This document shows, in pieces, positions 14,987 to 23,531 of a DNA stretch of 64,000 nucleotides. The notes beneath the pieces are model-generated. The model saw only the letters and a list, made by a program, of their open reading frames with translations. It did not search any database and had not been told where the DNA came from. Within the stretch, counting starts at the first letter, position 1. Each line of letters opens with the position of its first letter. The position numbers and the translations under genes were made by a program. Location: positions 1 through 64,000 of the forward strand of contig NZ_AULB01000037.1 in NCBI RefSeq assembly GCF_000425065.1, written 5' to 3'. This DNA comes from Actinomadura rifamycini DSM 43936 (GTDB lineage Bacteria; Actinomycetota; Actinomycetes; Streptosporangiales; Streptosporangiaceae).

Positions 14987-15098
14987 TTCGCCGAGTCTAT
15001 TTGCGCGGCCGCGTCCCCCGGCTCGCCGCGTGCGCCCGATCCCCTCGCCGCGCACCGGCGGCGCCGGGGCGATCCGGCGACGCCATACACTCGACGCC

Positions 15099-17312
15099 AT
15101 GGTTCAGCGGGGGACGAGGGCCGGAATTCTCCTTGCGACCCTCGCTGCGGTGGTCGCCGGGGCGGCGGGGCTGTCGGTCCTGCTCGCTCCCCCGGCGGCG
15201 GCGGCGCCCGAGGGGCGCGTGGTCGTCGTCGGCGTTCCGGGGCTGCTGTGGAGCGACGTCGACCGGGAGGGCACGCCCGCGCTGTGGGGCCTGGTCGAGG
15301 ACGGGTCGAGCGCGGCGCTGAGCGTGCGGACGACGCGGCGGCTGACGTGCCCGTCGGACGGGTGGCTCACGGTGTCGGCGGGCCAGCGGGCCCGGCTGCC
15401 GAACGGGAGCTGCGCGCTGCCCGCGACGCCCGCGACGTCGGGCGCGGGGGTCCCGCAAGGCGGGGCGGTCGCGCCGGGGTGGCCGGCGATCGTGAAGGAC
15501 AACGCGGGCACCGGCTACCGCGCGAAGCCGGGGCTGCTCGGGGACGCGGTGCACGCGGCGGGCGGCTGCACGCTGGCGGTGGGGCCGGGCGCGGTGCTCG
15601 GGCTCGCCGACGGGAGCGGGCGGGTGGACCGGTACGCCGGCTCCCCCGGCGACGTCCGGTCGGCGGACTGGGCGGCGTGCCCGGTCGCGGCGGTGTCGGT
15701 GGACGACGTCTTCCGCGCGCACGTGGACGCCGGGGTGGACGCGGACGGCGACCCGGTCGAGTTGGGCGCGGACGAGCGGGCCGCGGCGGCGGCCGCGGCG
15801 GACCGCGAGGTCGCGCGGGTGCTGGCGGGCGTGCCGGACGGGACGACCGTGCTGGTCGCGGGACTCGCGGACGCGAGCGCGGACCCGCATCTGCACGTGG
15901 CGGCCGCGAAGGGCGACGGGTTCGGCGACGGGTACCTGACGTCGGGCGCGACGCGCCAGGAGGGTCTCGTGACGCTCACGGACCTGACGGCGACCGTGCT
16001 GCGGGAGCTGGGGCTGGAGCAGCCGGACGCCGCGGTGGGTTCGGTGTGGCGGGGCGAGGCCACGGACGACTCGGCGGCCGAGCAGGTCGAGGCGCTGGAC
16101 GACGACGACGTGGCGGCGCAGGGGATCAGCGCCGTGCAGACGTCGTTCTACTGGGTGCTGTTCGCGGCGCAGCTCGTCGCGTACGGGGCCGCGGCGCTGG
16201 CGCTGCGGCGGCTCGGCGGGGACCGGCGGTCGCGGGCGCGGATCCTGGGCGGGACGCGGGTGATCGCGCTGTTCGGCGGCGCGGTCCCGGCGGCGACGTT
16301 CCTGACCGGGCTGCTGCCGTGGTGGCGGGCGTCGAACCCGACGGTGATGCTCGTCCTGACGGTGCTGGGGTTCGGGGCGCTGCTGACGGGGGTGTCGCTG
16401 GCGGGGCCGTGGCGCAGGTCGGTGTTCCTGCCGGGGCTGGTGATCACGGCGGTGACGGCGTCGGTCCTGGCGCTCGACGTGATGACGGGGTCGAACCTGC
16501 AGCTGAACACGCTGATGGGGTACACGGCGCTGATCGCGGGACGGTTCTACGGGTTCGGCAACCAGGCGTTCGCGCTGTTCGCGGTGGCGGCGATCCTGAC
16601 GGCGGCGTGGCTGTCGGAGTTCCCGCTGCGGCGGGAGCGCAAGGCGGTCGCGGCGGCGCTGGTGGCGGTCATCGGGGTGGTCGCGGTCGCGGTGGACGGG
16701 CTGCCGGCGTGGGGCAGCGACTTCGGCGGGGTGCTGGCGATGGTGCCGGCGTTCGCGATGCTGGGGATGCTGGTGACGGGCCGGCGGGTGTCGCCGGTGA
16801 AGCTGGGGGCGTTCTGCGCGGCGGGCGCGGTGGTGGTGCTCGGCATCTCGTACTGGAACGCGCAGAGCGACAATCCGACGCATCTGGGGCGCTTCTGGAA
16901 GGACCTGGTGGCCGGCGAGGCGTGGAGCGTCGTCGTCCGCAAGTTCAACGCGATGATCGGCAGCCTCGGGTACTGGCCGTACACGGTGGCGCTGATCGCG
17001 GCGGTGGTCTTCCTGTTCTTCGTGCTGGCGCGGCCGACGCGGTGGCGGGTGTCGCTGCTGGGGCGGGCCTACGAGCACAGCCGGACGATGCGGCCCGCGG
17101 TGATCTGCGCGCTGGCGGTCGGGCTGATCGGCATGCTGGTGAACGACTCGGGCGTGGTGATCCTGTCGGTGGCGTTCAGCCTCGCGACGCCGCTGATGCT
17201 GGCGGCGGGGCTGCGGTCGCTGGAGATCGACCTGAACGCAGGCACAGAAGCACCAGTGCCAGCAGAAGCGCGAGCAGGATCCACGGGACGACCGTCGGCC
17301 GAACGGTCGTGA
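15099..17312 (+). CDS. Large membrane protein with extracytoplasmic phosphatase-like domain
   Basis: 737 aa. A signal segment (about 1-33, ending APPAAAAP), then an extracytoplasmic domain of about 310 residues that begins VVVVGVPGLLW and resembles the alkaline-phosphatase-like fold, then about ten transmembrane helices from residue 350 on (the first is SFYWVLFAAQLVAYGAAA). Function unknown; the neighbours suggest envelope glycan or lipid work. TACACT at 15086-15091 stands 7 bases before ATG, so the mRNA may be leaderless. Its last 137 bases overlap the 3' end of the convergent gene at 17176. Confidence 0.8.
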   Translation: MVQRGTRAGILLATLAAVVAGAAGLSVLLAPPAAAAPEGRVVVVGVPGLLWSDVDREGTPALWGLVEDGSSAALSVRTTRRLTCPSDGWLTVSAGQRARLPNGSCALPATPATSGAGVPQGGAVAPGWPAIVKDNAGTGYRAKPGLLGDAVHAAGGCTLAVGPGAVLGLADGSGRVDRYAGSPGDVRSADWAACPVAAVSVDDVFRAHVDAGVDADGDPVELGADERAAAAAAADREVARVLAGVPDGTTVLVAGLADASADPHLHVAAAKGDGFGDGYLTSGATRQEGLVTLTDLTATVLRELGLEQPDAAVGSVWRGEATDDSAAEQVEALDDDDVAAQGISAVQTSFYWVLFAAQLVAYGAAALALRRLGGDRRSRARILGGTRVIALFGGAVPAATFLTGLLPWWRASNPTVMLVLTVLGFGALLTGVSLAGPWRRSVFLPGLVITAVTASVLALDVMTGSNLQLNTLMGYTALIAGRFYGFGNQAFALFAVAAILTAAWLSEFPLRRERKAVAAALVAVIGVVAVAVDGLPAWGSDFGGVLAMVPAFAMLGMLVTGRRVSPVKLGAFCAAGAVVVLGISYWNAQSDNPTHLGRFWKDLVAGEAWSVVVRKFNAMIGSLGYWPYTVALIAAVVFLFFVLARPTRWRVSLLGRAYEHSRTMRPAVICALAVGLIGMLVNDSGVVILSVAFSLATPLMLAAGLRSLEIDLNAGTEAPVPAEARAGSTGRPSAERS

Positions 17313-18648
17313 AGAGCCACGCCAGGTCGTCCGGCATCCTTGCGAGCTTCGGCGCGCGCGCGGGCAGGTAGGCGAGGCTGAGCGCGGTGGTGTGGGCGAG
17401 CAGGACCCAGTCGACGCGCGTCCACGGCAGCAGCGCGAGGAGCGCCCACCCGAACCCGTCGTACCAGGGCAGCGCGTAGGGGGCGGCGAGGAGCCACGCG
17501 AGGACGAACGCCGCCGAGACGCGCGTGTGCTCGGCGGCGCCGTCCCGGGGGAGGGCGCGGACGAGCAGCGCGAACAGCACGAGGGCGAGCAGCACCATGC
17601 CGATCTTGATGAGGTCGCGGTTGGAGCCGCGGCCCATCGCGTCGTCCAGCAGGTGCCAGGGGGTCGCGAACGACACCATGTCGCTGGCGCGGTTGATCTG
17701 GTCGAGGGCGTGCGGGCCGGCGAGGGCGTACCCGGCGGCGACGGCGGCTCCGGCGCCGCCGAACAGGGCGAGGAGGCGGAGCCGCGCGTGCCGGTCGCGG
17801 AGCAGGGTCCAGGCGGGGCCGCCGCCGACGAGCGCCGCGGGGAGCTTGATGGCCGCACCGGCGCCCGTCAGCGCGCCCGCCGCGAGGGCCCGCCCCCAGC
17901 CGCGTCCGGAGAACACGGCGAGCGCCGCGACCATGGGGGCGATGGCGAGGACGTCGTTGTGCCCGCCCGACACCAGTTGGTAGAGCAGCAGCGGGTTGCA
18001 CGTCCATAGGAGGGCGGTGCGCAGGCGGCGCGCGCGCGTCCGGGACGTCTTGTAGAGGATCCACGCGGTGAGCGCGAACGCCGCGACGTTGAGCGCCGAG
18101 AGGGCGAACACGGTCAGCTTCACCGAGTCGCCGCCGACCCAGGACGCGAACGCCTGCCCGGCCGTCGTGATCGGCCCGTACACGCTGGGCGTCGTGCGCC
18201 ACTCCTCCGGCGCGCCGATCACCGGGTCGTGCGGGACGTCCGCGGCGGTCGTCGCGTACGGGTCGTGCCCGGTGGCGGCCATCCGCCCGTACGACGCGTA
18301 GTTCAGGTGGTCGGCGGACCCGACGGGCGGCAGGAACACGAACGCGACGGCCGCGAGGAGGCCCGCCCCCACCAGCGGCAGCGGACGGACGGTCCAGCCG
18401 CGGCGCGCGGCGGCCATGCAGGCGCCCAGCCCGCCCGCGCCCAGGACGATGCCCGCGGCGACGAGGGCGGTCACCAGGTACGGCGACGGCGCGGTGTCGA
18501 GGGAGTAGGGGGGTTCGGCGGCGGCTCCGGGGAGCGCCGGCTGGAACGCGGACGGCCCGAGCAGGGCGGTCACGAGGAAGCACAGCGTGCTCGCGCCGAG
18601 GGCGGCGAGCCCGCAGCCGCCGAGTCCGGCCGGAGCCGGGCGGGTCAC
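17176..18648 (-). CDS. MptA/MptB-like GT-C mannosyltransferase
   Basis: 490 aa, strongly hydrophobic with about 12 membrane helices. SADHLNYASYGRMAATGHDP in the first large loop matches the D-x-x-N-Y-x-x-Y pattern of polyprenyl-phosphomannose-dependent alpha-1,6-mannosyltransferases. It probably extends a lipomannan-type polymer outside the membrane. The GTG start at 18648 overlaps the stop of the GT2 gene (GTGA), so donor synthesis and transfer are likely co-translated. The C-terminus, with a final helix PWILLALLLALVLLCL, overlaps the opposite gene by 137 bases. Confidence 0.85.
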   Translation of the reverse strand: MTRPAPAGLGGCGLAALGASTLCFLVTALLGPSAFQPALPGAAAEPPYSLDTAPSPYLVTALVAAGIVLGAGGLGACMAAARRGWTVRPLPLVGAGLLAAVAFVFLPPVGSADHLNYASYGRMAATGHDPYATTAADVPHDPVIGAPEEWRTTPSVYGPITTAGQAFASWVGGDSVKLTVFALSALNVAAFALTAWILYKTSRTRARRLRTALLWTCNPLLLYQLVSGGHNDVLAIAPMVAALAVFSGRGWGRALAAGALTGAGAAIKLPAALVGGGPAWTLLRDRHARLRLLALFGGAGAAVAAGYALAGPHALDQINRASDMVSFATPWHLLDDAMGRGSNRDLIKIGMVLLALVLFALLVRALPRDGAAEHTRVSAAFVLAWLLAAPYALPWYDGFGWALLALLPWTRVDWVLLAHTTALSLAYLPARAPKLARMPDDLAWLFTTVRPTVVPWILLALLLALVLLCLRSGRSPATAAPPPASAASRG

Positions 18649-19376
18649 GGGCGGGGGCCGCGCACCCGGGCCAGCCGCCCGGCCACCGCGGGGTCGCGGA
18701 CGGCCAGGGCCCGCGCCACGTCCCGCAGCTGCCGGGCCCGGTGCGCCTGCGCGCGCCAGTCGGTGCCGGTGGCGCGGTGCGCGAGCGGCACCTCCACCTC
18801 CGTCACCCGGAAGCCGCGGCGCAGCAGGTCGATGGTGAGGGCGGTCTCCACGCCGAACCCGGCGGCGAGCGGCCGGGCCGCCTCGAACGCCGGGCGGGTG
18901 AGGCAGCGCTGCCCGTTGAGCGGCTGGGTGGCCTCCCAGCCGGTGGCGCGGCGGATGCCCTCGCGGGACAGCCGCACGACGAGCCCGTGGCCGCCGAGCT
19001 TGACGGTGGTGGCGAACACCGCGATCGACATGTCGGCCTCGCCGCGCCGGACGGGCTCGACGAGCGGGGCCGCCTCGCTCGCGGTGCCGGCGAGGTCGGC
19101 GTCGAGGAACAGCAGGTGGCGGGGCTCCTCGCGGCCGTCCTCGAGCAGCTTGACGGCTTCGGCGCCGCTCTCCATGGCGCAGCCCTTGCCGCGGTTGCGG
19201 CCGTGCCGCACGACGCGCGCGCCGGCCCGTTCCGCCACCCGGGCGGTGCCGTCGGACGACCCGTCGTCGACGACCACGACGAGGTCGGCGCCCGGCAGTC
19301 CGCGGGCGGCCTCGACGGTGTCGGCGATGCGGTCGGCTTCGTCCTTGGCCGGAATGATCACCGCTACGTCCTGCAT
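18645..19376 (-). CDS. Family 2 glycosyltransferase, polyprenyl-phosphate sugar synthase type
   Basis: 243 aa, no membrane helix. AVIIPAKDEADRI opens the GT2 fold, VVVDDGSSDGTA carries the first nucleotide-binding Asp pair, HLLFLDADL is the DxD motif, and QPLNGQRCLTRPAF follows as in dolichyl-phosphate mannose or glucosyl-3-phosphoglycerate-like synthases. It probably loads a sugar from a nucleotide donor onto polyprenyl phosphate for the coupled membrane transferase downstream. ATG at 19376. Confidence 0.85.
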   Translation of the reverse strand: MQDVAVIIPAKDEADRIADTVEAARGLPGADLVVVVDDGSSDGTARVAERAGARVVRHGRNRGKGCAMESGAEAVKLLEDGREEPRHLLFLDADLAGTASEAAPLVEPVRRGEADMSIAVFATTVKLGGHGLVVRLSREGIRRATGWEATQPLNGQRCLTRPAFEAARPLAAGFGVETALTIDLLRRGFRVTEVEVPLAHRATGTDWRAQAHRARQLRDVARALAVRDPAVAGRLARVRGPRP

Positions 19377-19485
19377 ACCGGCGATCGTAGTGCGCGCACC
19401 GCACGCTCGTGCCGGTTCGGGCGGCGGTTCACCCGATGTTCCCGCGGTCGGTCCGGTGCGCGGTTCGGTGGTCGGTTCGGTCGGG

Positions 19486-19830
19486 TCAGCCGGCGTCCAT
19501 GGCGGGCGCGGCCTCGGTCACGGTGAACACGGTGTCGAGCCCGGTGACCTGCAGGATTCGCTTGACGGCGGGGCGCGGGGCGGCGAGTTCGAGCGCGCCG
19601 CCCTGCTCCTTGAGCCGCTTCATGGCCGACAGCAGCACGTTCATGCCGGTCGAATCGCAGAACTCGACGCCGCTCATGTCGACCGTGATGCGGTCGACGC
19701 GGTCGCGCAGCAGGGCCGCGAGCGCGGCCTGCAGCCTGGGCGCCGTGTACAGGTCGAGCTCGCCGGTCGCCGTGACGACGGCGTGACCCCCTTGAGACGC
19801 GGTCGAGACGTTCAGCTCCACGTTCGGCAC
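19486..19830 (-). CDS. STAS-domain anti-sigma factor antagonist
   Basis: 114 aa, a single STAS domain. TGELDLYTAPRLQAAL and DMSGVEFCDSTGMNVLLSAM are the family hallmarks; the Ser of DSTG is the residue normally phosphorylated by a partner HATPase kinase, as in SpoIIAA/RsbV. It would release a sigma factor by binding the anti-sigma kinase; the RsbW-like ATPase at 31125 is a possible partner type, though not adjacent. The GTG at 19830 is chosen; GTG at 19821 is equally possible. Confidence 0.9.
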   Translation of the reverse strand: MPNVELNVSTASQGGHAVVTATGELDLYTAPRLQAALAALLRDRVDRITVDMSGVEFCDSTGMNVLLSAMKRLKEQGGALELAAPRPAVKRILQVTGLDTVFTVTEAAPAMDAG

Positions 19831-20088
19831 ACTATCCCGCCGAAGGCCGATGGGCCAGACGGTTCGCGGAGTGCCCCATGACATGGGGGCGTCCGGGCGT
19901 GTCGCCCGTCCCGACCTGCCCATACCCTTTGCGTACTACGCACGGTAATGGGATGTTTTCGCCCTTGCTCGTGGCCGCGATCTTCGCCGTTCGCCCCTCG
20001 CGGCGGCCCCGTTTGGGGGACGCTGAACCCGAACGGCGGCGGACGGCTCCGCCGCCGCGCGGGCCGAGCATTGGGGGGTGCGCCGCAC

Positions 20089-20448
20089 ATGACGGCCGAA
20101 GAGCGCGAAGCGCGGCTGCGCGAACGCCTGGAGACGATCCGCGCGCGTTCCGCGAAGGCGAGCTCGTGGCGCTCGTCCACCGGGCACCTCACCCGGCTGG
20201 TGAACAAGGACGGCTTCGTCCCCGTCAAGGCGCGCCTCTCCCGGGAGGACGTCGCCTTCATCACCGGCGCCCGCGACGAGGTGCTGGCGTTCGCCGACCT
20301 GGCGCTGCGCCTGCTCGACCTGCACCGCCCCCAGGACGCGGGCGGCATCTCCAGCGACCCCGACCGCCCCATCCGCCGCTGCCGCGCCTGCATGACCCGC
20401 TGGCCCTGCGCGACCGTCCGGCTGATGACCGAAGCCGTCGAGGGCTGA
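20089..20448 (+). CDS. Small actinobacterial protein with C-x2-C-x4-C motif, unknown
   Basis: 119 aa, ATG behind GGGGGGTG. The N-terminus is a basic/acidic helix (EEREARLRERLETIRARSA). The C-terminus has RRCRACMTRWPCATVRLM, three Cys residues around Trp-Pro that may bind metal. No membrane segment. I do not recognise a named family. It is transcribed alone, convergent with the sensor kinase gene at 20466 that ends 18 bases away. Confidence 0.7.
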   Translation: MTAEEREARLRERLETIRARSAKASSWRSSTGHLTRLVNKDGFVPVKARLSREDVAFITGARDEVLAFADLALRLLDLHRPQDAGGISSDPDRPIRRCRACMTRWPCATVRLMTEAVEG

Positions 20449-20465
20449 CGGGCGCCCCGCCGGGA

Positions 20466-21575
20466 TCAGACCGGCAGGGAGATCTCGAAGCGGCAGCCCG
20501 TGCCGGAGTTGGCGACGCCGATCTCGCCGGCGTGGGCCTCGACGATGCCGCGGGCGATGGCGAGGCCGAGCCCGGCACCGCCGCCGGGGCTGCGCGCCGC
20601 CTCCCCGCGGAACGCGACGTCGAAGACGCGCGGCAGGTCGTCCTCGGGGATGCCGCCGCAGCCGTCCGCGACCGACACCCGCGCCCGCCCGTCCCGGACC
20701 TCCCCGACGATCTCCACGGTGCCGTCGCCGGGGGTGTGCCGGATCGCGTTCACCACCAGGTTGCGCAGCGCGCGGCCCAGCTCCCCCGTGTCGACCCGGA
20801 CGGGCCCGGCGCCGCGCACGTCGCCGGTCAGCCGGACGCCCTTGGCGCGGGCGAGCGCCTCCGCGCCGGCGACCGCCTCCGCGACCAGGTCGGCCAGCCC
20901 GATCCGGCTGCGGGTCAGGCGCAGCGCGCCCGCGTGGATGCGGGACAGCTCGAACAGGTCGTCCACCATCTCCGTCAGCCGCTCCGCCTCCACCCGGATG
21001 CGGGCGTGGTAGCGGTGGACGGTCGCGGCGTCCGCGACGACCTCGTCCTCCAGCGCCTCGGCCATCGCGCGGAGCCCGGCGAGCGGGGTGCGCAGGTCGT
21101 GGCTCACCCACGCGACCAGCTCCCGGCGGCTGGCCTCCAGGGCCTGCTCCCGCTCGTGCGCGGCGGCGAGCCGCGCGTAGGCGGCGTCCAGCTCGCGGGA
21201 CAGCTCGGCCAGCTCCGCCGGGAGGCGCACCGCGGGCGGGCGGAACCGGTCCGCGCGGACGGCCTCGACCAGCGCCCGGTTCGCCGCGACGAGCCGGCGG
21301 CCGAGCAGCAGCGACACCGCCGTCGCCACCAGGCCCGCGGACGCCACCACCGCGAGCACCACCGACCGGTCGTGGTCGTTGATCAGCATCAGCAGCGAGA
21401 TGACGAGGATGCCCGCGACCGTCGCGAGGACGGTCGCGGCGCTCACCACCACGAGCTGCGTCGCGACCGACCGCCCGCGCAGCGCGTGCAGCAGGACGAG
21501 CGCGACGGCGGCCACGGTGCCCGCCGCGAGCGTCGCGTAGCAGGCGACGAGGAGCAGGTCGGCGAACGGGATCAC
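20466..21575 (-). CDS. Two-component sensor histidine kinase
   Basis: 369 aa. Two to four membrane helices at residues about 5-105, a short linker with ELSRELDAAYARLAAAHERE, then HisKA with the phospho-acceptor in VSHDLRTPLAGLRAM and HATPase_c with NLVVNAIRHTPGDG (N box), VADGCGGIPEDDL (G1) and GAGLGLAIARGIV (G2). It lacks a large extracytoplasmic sensor, so it probably senses within or near the membrane. Its GTG start overlaps the response-regulator stop as GTGA. Confidence 0.93.
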   Translation of the reverse strand: MIPFADLLLVACYATLAAGTVAAVALVLLHALRGRSVATQLVVVSAATVLATVAGILVISLLMLINDHDRSVVLAVVASAGLVATAVSLLLGRRLVAANRALVEAVRADRFRPPAVRLPAELAELSRELDAAYARLAAAHEREQALEASRRELVAWVSHDLRTPLAGLRAMAEALEDEVVADAATVHRYHARIRVEAERLTEMVDDLFELSRIHAGALRLTRSRIGLADLVAEAVAGAEALARAKGVRLTGDVRGAGPVRVDTGELGRALRNLVVNAIRHTPGDGTVEIVGEVRDGRARVSVADGCGGIPEDDLPRVFDVAFRGEAARSPGGGAGLGLAIARGIVEAHAGEIGVANSGTGCRFEISLPV

Positions 21576-22324
21576 GCGCCCTCCCCTTCCGCGGCGGGCT
21601 CGTAGCGGTAGCCGACGCCCCACACCGTGACGATCCGGCGCGGCGCGGTCGGGTCGTCCTCGATCTTCTCCCGGAGCCGCCGCACATGGACGGTGACGGT
21701 CGAGGCGTCCCCGAAGGACCAGTCCCACACCTGCTTCAGCAGCTCGTCGCGGGTGAACGCGCGGCGCGGGTGGCGGACGAGGAACGCGAGCAGGTCGAAC
21801 TCGCGGGCCGTCAGCGCGAGGGGCGCGCCGTCCAGCACGGCCTCGTGCGCGGCGGCGTCCACGACGAGGCCGCCGTCGCGCCACGGCCCGCCCGGGCCCG
21901 CCGGGACGGACGGGACGGCGGGGCCGCGCGCCCGGCGCAGCACCGACTTCACCCGCAGCGCCAGCTCGCGGGGGCTGAACGGCTTGGTCACGTAGTCGTC
22001 CGCGCCGAGTTCGAGCCCGGCGAGCCGGTCGGTCTCGGCGCCGAGCGCGGTCAGCATCACGATCGGGACGGCCGAGGACGCGCGCAGCCGCCGGCACACC
22101 TCGAGCCCGCCGACGCCGGGCAGCATGAGGTCGAGGACGATCAGGTCCGGCGGGTGGTCGAGGGCCCGGCGCAGCGCCGTCCGCCCGTCCGCCACGCACG
22201 TCACCTCGTGTCCGTCGCGGGCCAGGTAGCGGGCCACGACCTCCGCGACCGTGGGGTCGTCGTCCACCACCAGGATGCGGCCGGGGGCGGTCACGGGGCC
22301 ACCGGCCGGGGGGTTCTCTCGCAC
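21572..22324 (-). CDS. OmpR/PhoB-type response regulator
   Basis: 250 aa. Receiver domain (about 14-130) with DDD acidic pocket, phospho-acceptor Asp in DLIVLDLMLPG and Lys in VTKPFSP; C-terminal winged helix (about 155-240) with STVTVHVRRLREKIE and TVWGVGYRY. The start is GTG at 22324 or the internal GTG at 22294, where the receiver begins more directly; neither has a clear ribosome site. It forms an operon with the kinase downstream and is divergent from the membrane protein at 22451, a possible target. Confidence 0.93.
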   Translation of the reverse strand: MRENPPAGGPVTAPGRILVVDDDPTVAEVVARYLARDGHEVTCVADGRTALRRALDHPPDLIVLDLMLPGVGGLEVCRRLRASSAVPIVMLTALGAETDRLAGLELGADDYVTKPFSPRELALRVKSVLRRARGPAVPSVPAGPGGPWRDGGLVVDAAAHEAVLDGAPLALTAREFDLLAFLVRHPRRAFTRDELLKQVWDWSFGDASTVTVHVRRLREKIEDDPTAPRRIVTVWGVGYRYEPAAEGEGA

Positions 22325-22450
22325 GTCACGGGTCCCAAGCTACGGACCCCGCCGGGCGGTTCACCGCACGCGTCACCACTCTGTAAGGACTCGGGAGCGG
22401 AGCGGAGCGGGGACTTCACACTCGGCGACGATCGACGCTTTAATGGCCGA

Positions 22451-23191
22451 ATGCCGCAAACTCGCTCCGCGACCTCCACCGGCGCCGTCGTCGCGCTCAT
22501 CATGGTCGGGGGCGCCCTCGCCACCGGCGTCGCGATCGTCCTCACGATCTTCCGGAACTACCACTCGCTCACGATGATCGAGTTCCGCGCGTCGACGGTG
22601 TACTTCCTGATGGAGTGCTTCTTCGTCGGCCTGGTCGTCGGGGGCTCGCTGGTGTTCACCCGTCCGCGCGGGCCGCTGGCCCCGATCGGGGCGGCGATCG
22701 CGGCGTTCGTGGCGATGGAGGTGGGCGTCCGGATCGGGGCGTACCTGGCCATCATGCTGTCGGTCCAGCGCTTCCCGGGCACAGGGCCGATCGGCGACCT
22801 CATGGAGCCCGCGCCGGTCAAGTTCATGTTCTACGAGCTGCTCGCGTCGCTGGTCGCCGCGGGGCTCGCGCTGGTGAAGGTGCTGATGTCGTCCGGCGCC
22901 GGGACGGCTCCCGCGTTCGGCCCCGGGGGGCCGGGGCAGCCGTTCGGCGCTCCCGGGCAGCCGCCGGCGGGGCCGCCGTACGGGGCGCCCGGCCAGCCCG
23001 CCCCGGGCCAGCCGATGCCGGGCCAGCCGATGCACGGCCAGCCCATGCACGGGCAGCCCGCTCCGGGGCAGCCGCAGCCGCCGGCCGGGCCGGCCGGGCC
23101 GGGCGGGTGGGCTCCGGGGCAGCCGATCGACCCGCCGCCCTCGCCGGGCGGGCAGCAGTACCCGGGCGCCCAGCCGCCGCCCGCCCCCTAG
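22451..23191 (+). CDS. Four-helix membrane protein with Pro/Gly/Gln-rich tail
   Basis: 246 aa. Four hydrophobic segments at about residues 12-36, 50-75, 78-105 and 125-145, then a low-complexity tail from about 155 in which PGQP-type units (APGQPMPGQPMHGQPMHGQP) repeat. Function unknown. The tail resembles those of actinobacterial membrane proteins with proline-rich cytoplasmic ends. It is divergently transcribed from the two-component system. Confidence 0.75.
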   Translation: MPQTRSATSTGAVVALIMVGGALATGVAIVLTIFRNYHSLTMIEFRASTVYFLMECFFVGLVVGGSLVFTRPRGPLAPIGAAIAAFVAMEVGVRIGAYLAIMLSVQRFPGTGPIGDLMEPAPVKFMFYELLASLVAAGLALVKVLMSSGAGTAPAFGPGGPGQPFGAPGQPPAGPPYGAPGQPAPGQPMPGQPMHGQPMHGQPAPGQPQPPAGPAGPGGWAPGQPIDPPPSPGGQQYPGAQPPPAP

Positions 23192-23197
23192 GGGCGT

Positions 23198-23215
23198 CCC
23201 CGACCCGCGTCGGGG
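23198..23215 (+). terminator. Hairpin after the Pro-rich membrane protein
   Basis: CCCCGAC-CCGC-GTCGGGG immediately follows the stop at 23191; 7-bp GC stem without a T tract. Confidence 0.5.
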
Positions 23216-23272
23216 TCGAGGTCGTCCTCCAGGGTGATGACGGGCGTCGGTGGCGCCGCCTACCGTGGAGGC

Positions 23273-23443
23273 ATGGGCAAAACAATCCTGATGATCCTCG
23301 GCGTGGTGCTGGCGGTGTGGCTGCTGTTCACCGTCGTCGGCGCCATCCTGTCGATGCTCAAGTTCTTCTTCTTCATCGGGCTCGTCGCGGTCGTCGTCGT
23401 GCTCGCCGTCACCCTCGTCTCGAAGATGTCCAGAAGCGGCTAG
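23273..23443 (+). CDS. Small two-helix membrane protein, 56 aa
   Basis: Almost entirely hydrophobic, with helices at about 4-28 and 31-49 and a basic end KMSRSG. ATG lies 6 bases after GTGGAG. No family assignment. It sits alone between the Pro-rich membrane protein and the acyl-CoA synthetase. Confidence 0.65.
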   Translation: MGKTILMILGVVLAVWLLFTVVGAILSMLKFFFFIGLVAVVVVLAVTLVSKMSRSG

Positions 23444-23531
23444 GAACCGGGACACCTGTCCCTTGCCGCCCGCTCGCCGATGGCCGCATGATTGCGCGGT
23501 AAGTGTGCGGTTATCGGCGAAAGGACGCATC

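Noticed and set aside
14997..17858. Very long leftward open frame antisense to the phosphatase-like membrane protein
   Set aside because: Its Arg/Pro/His-rich sequence is the usual shadow of a high-GC gene on the other strand; no domain and no start signal.
22919..23190. Tandem DNA repeat array
   Set aside because: The repetition is explained by PGQP-type codons in the tail of a membrane protein.
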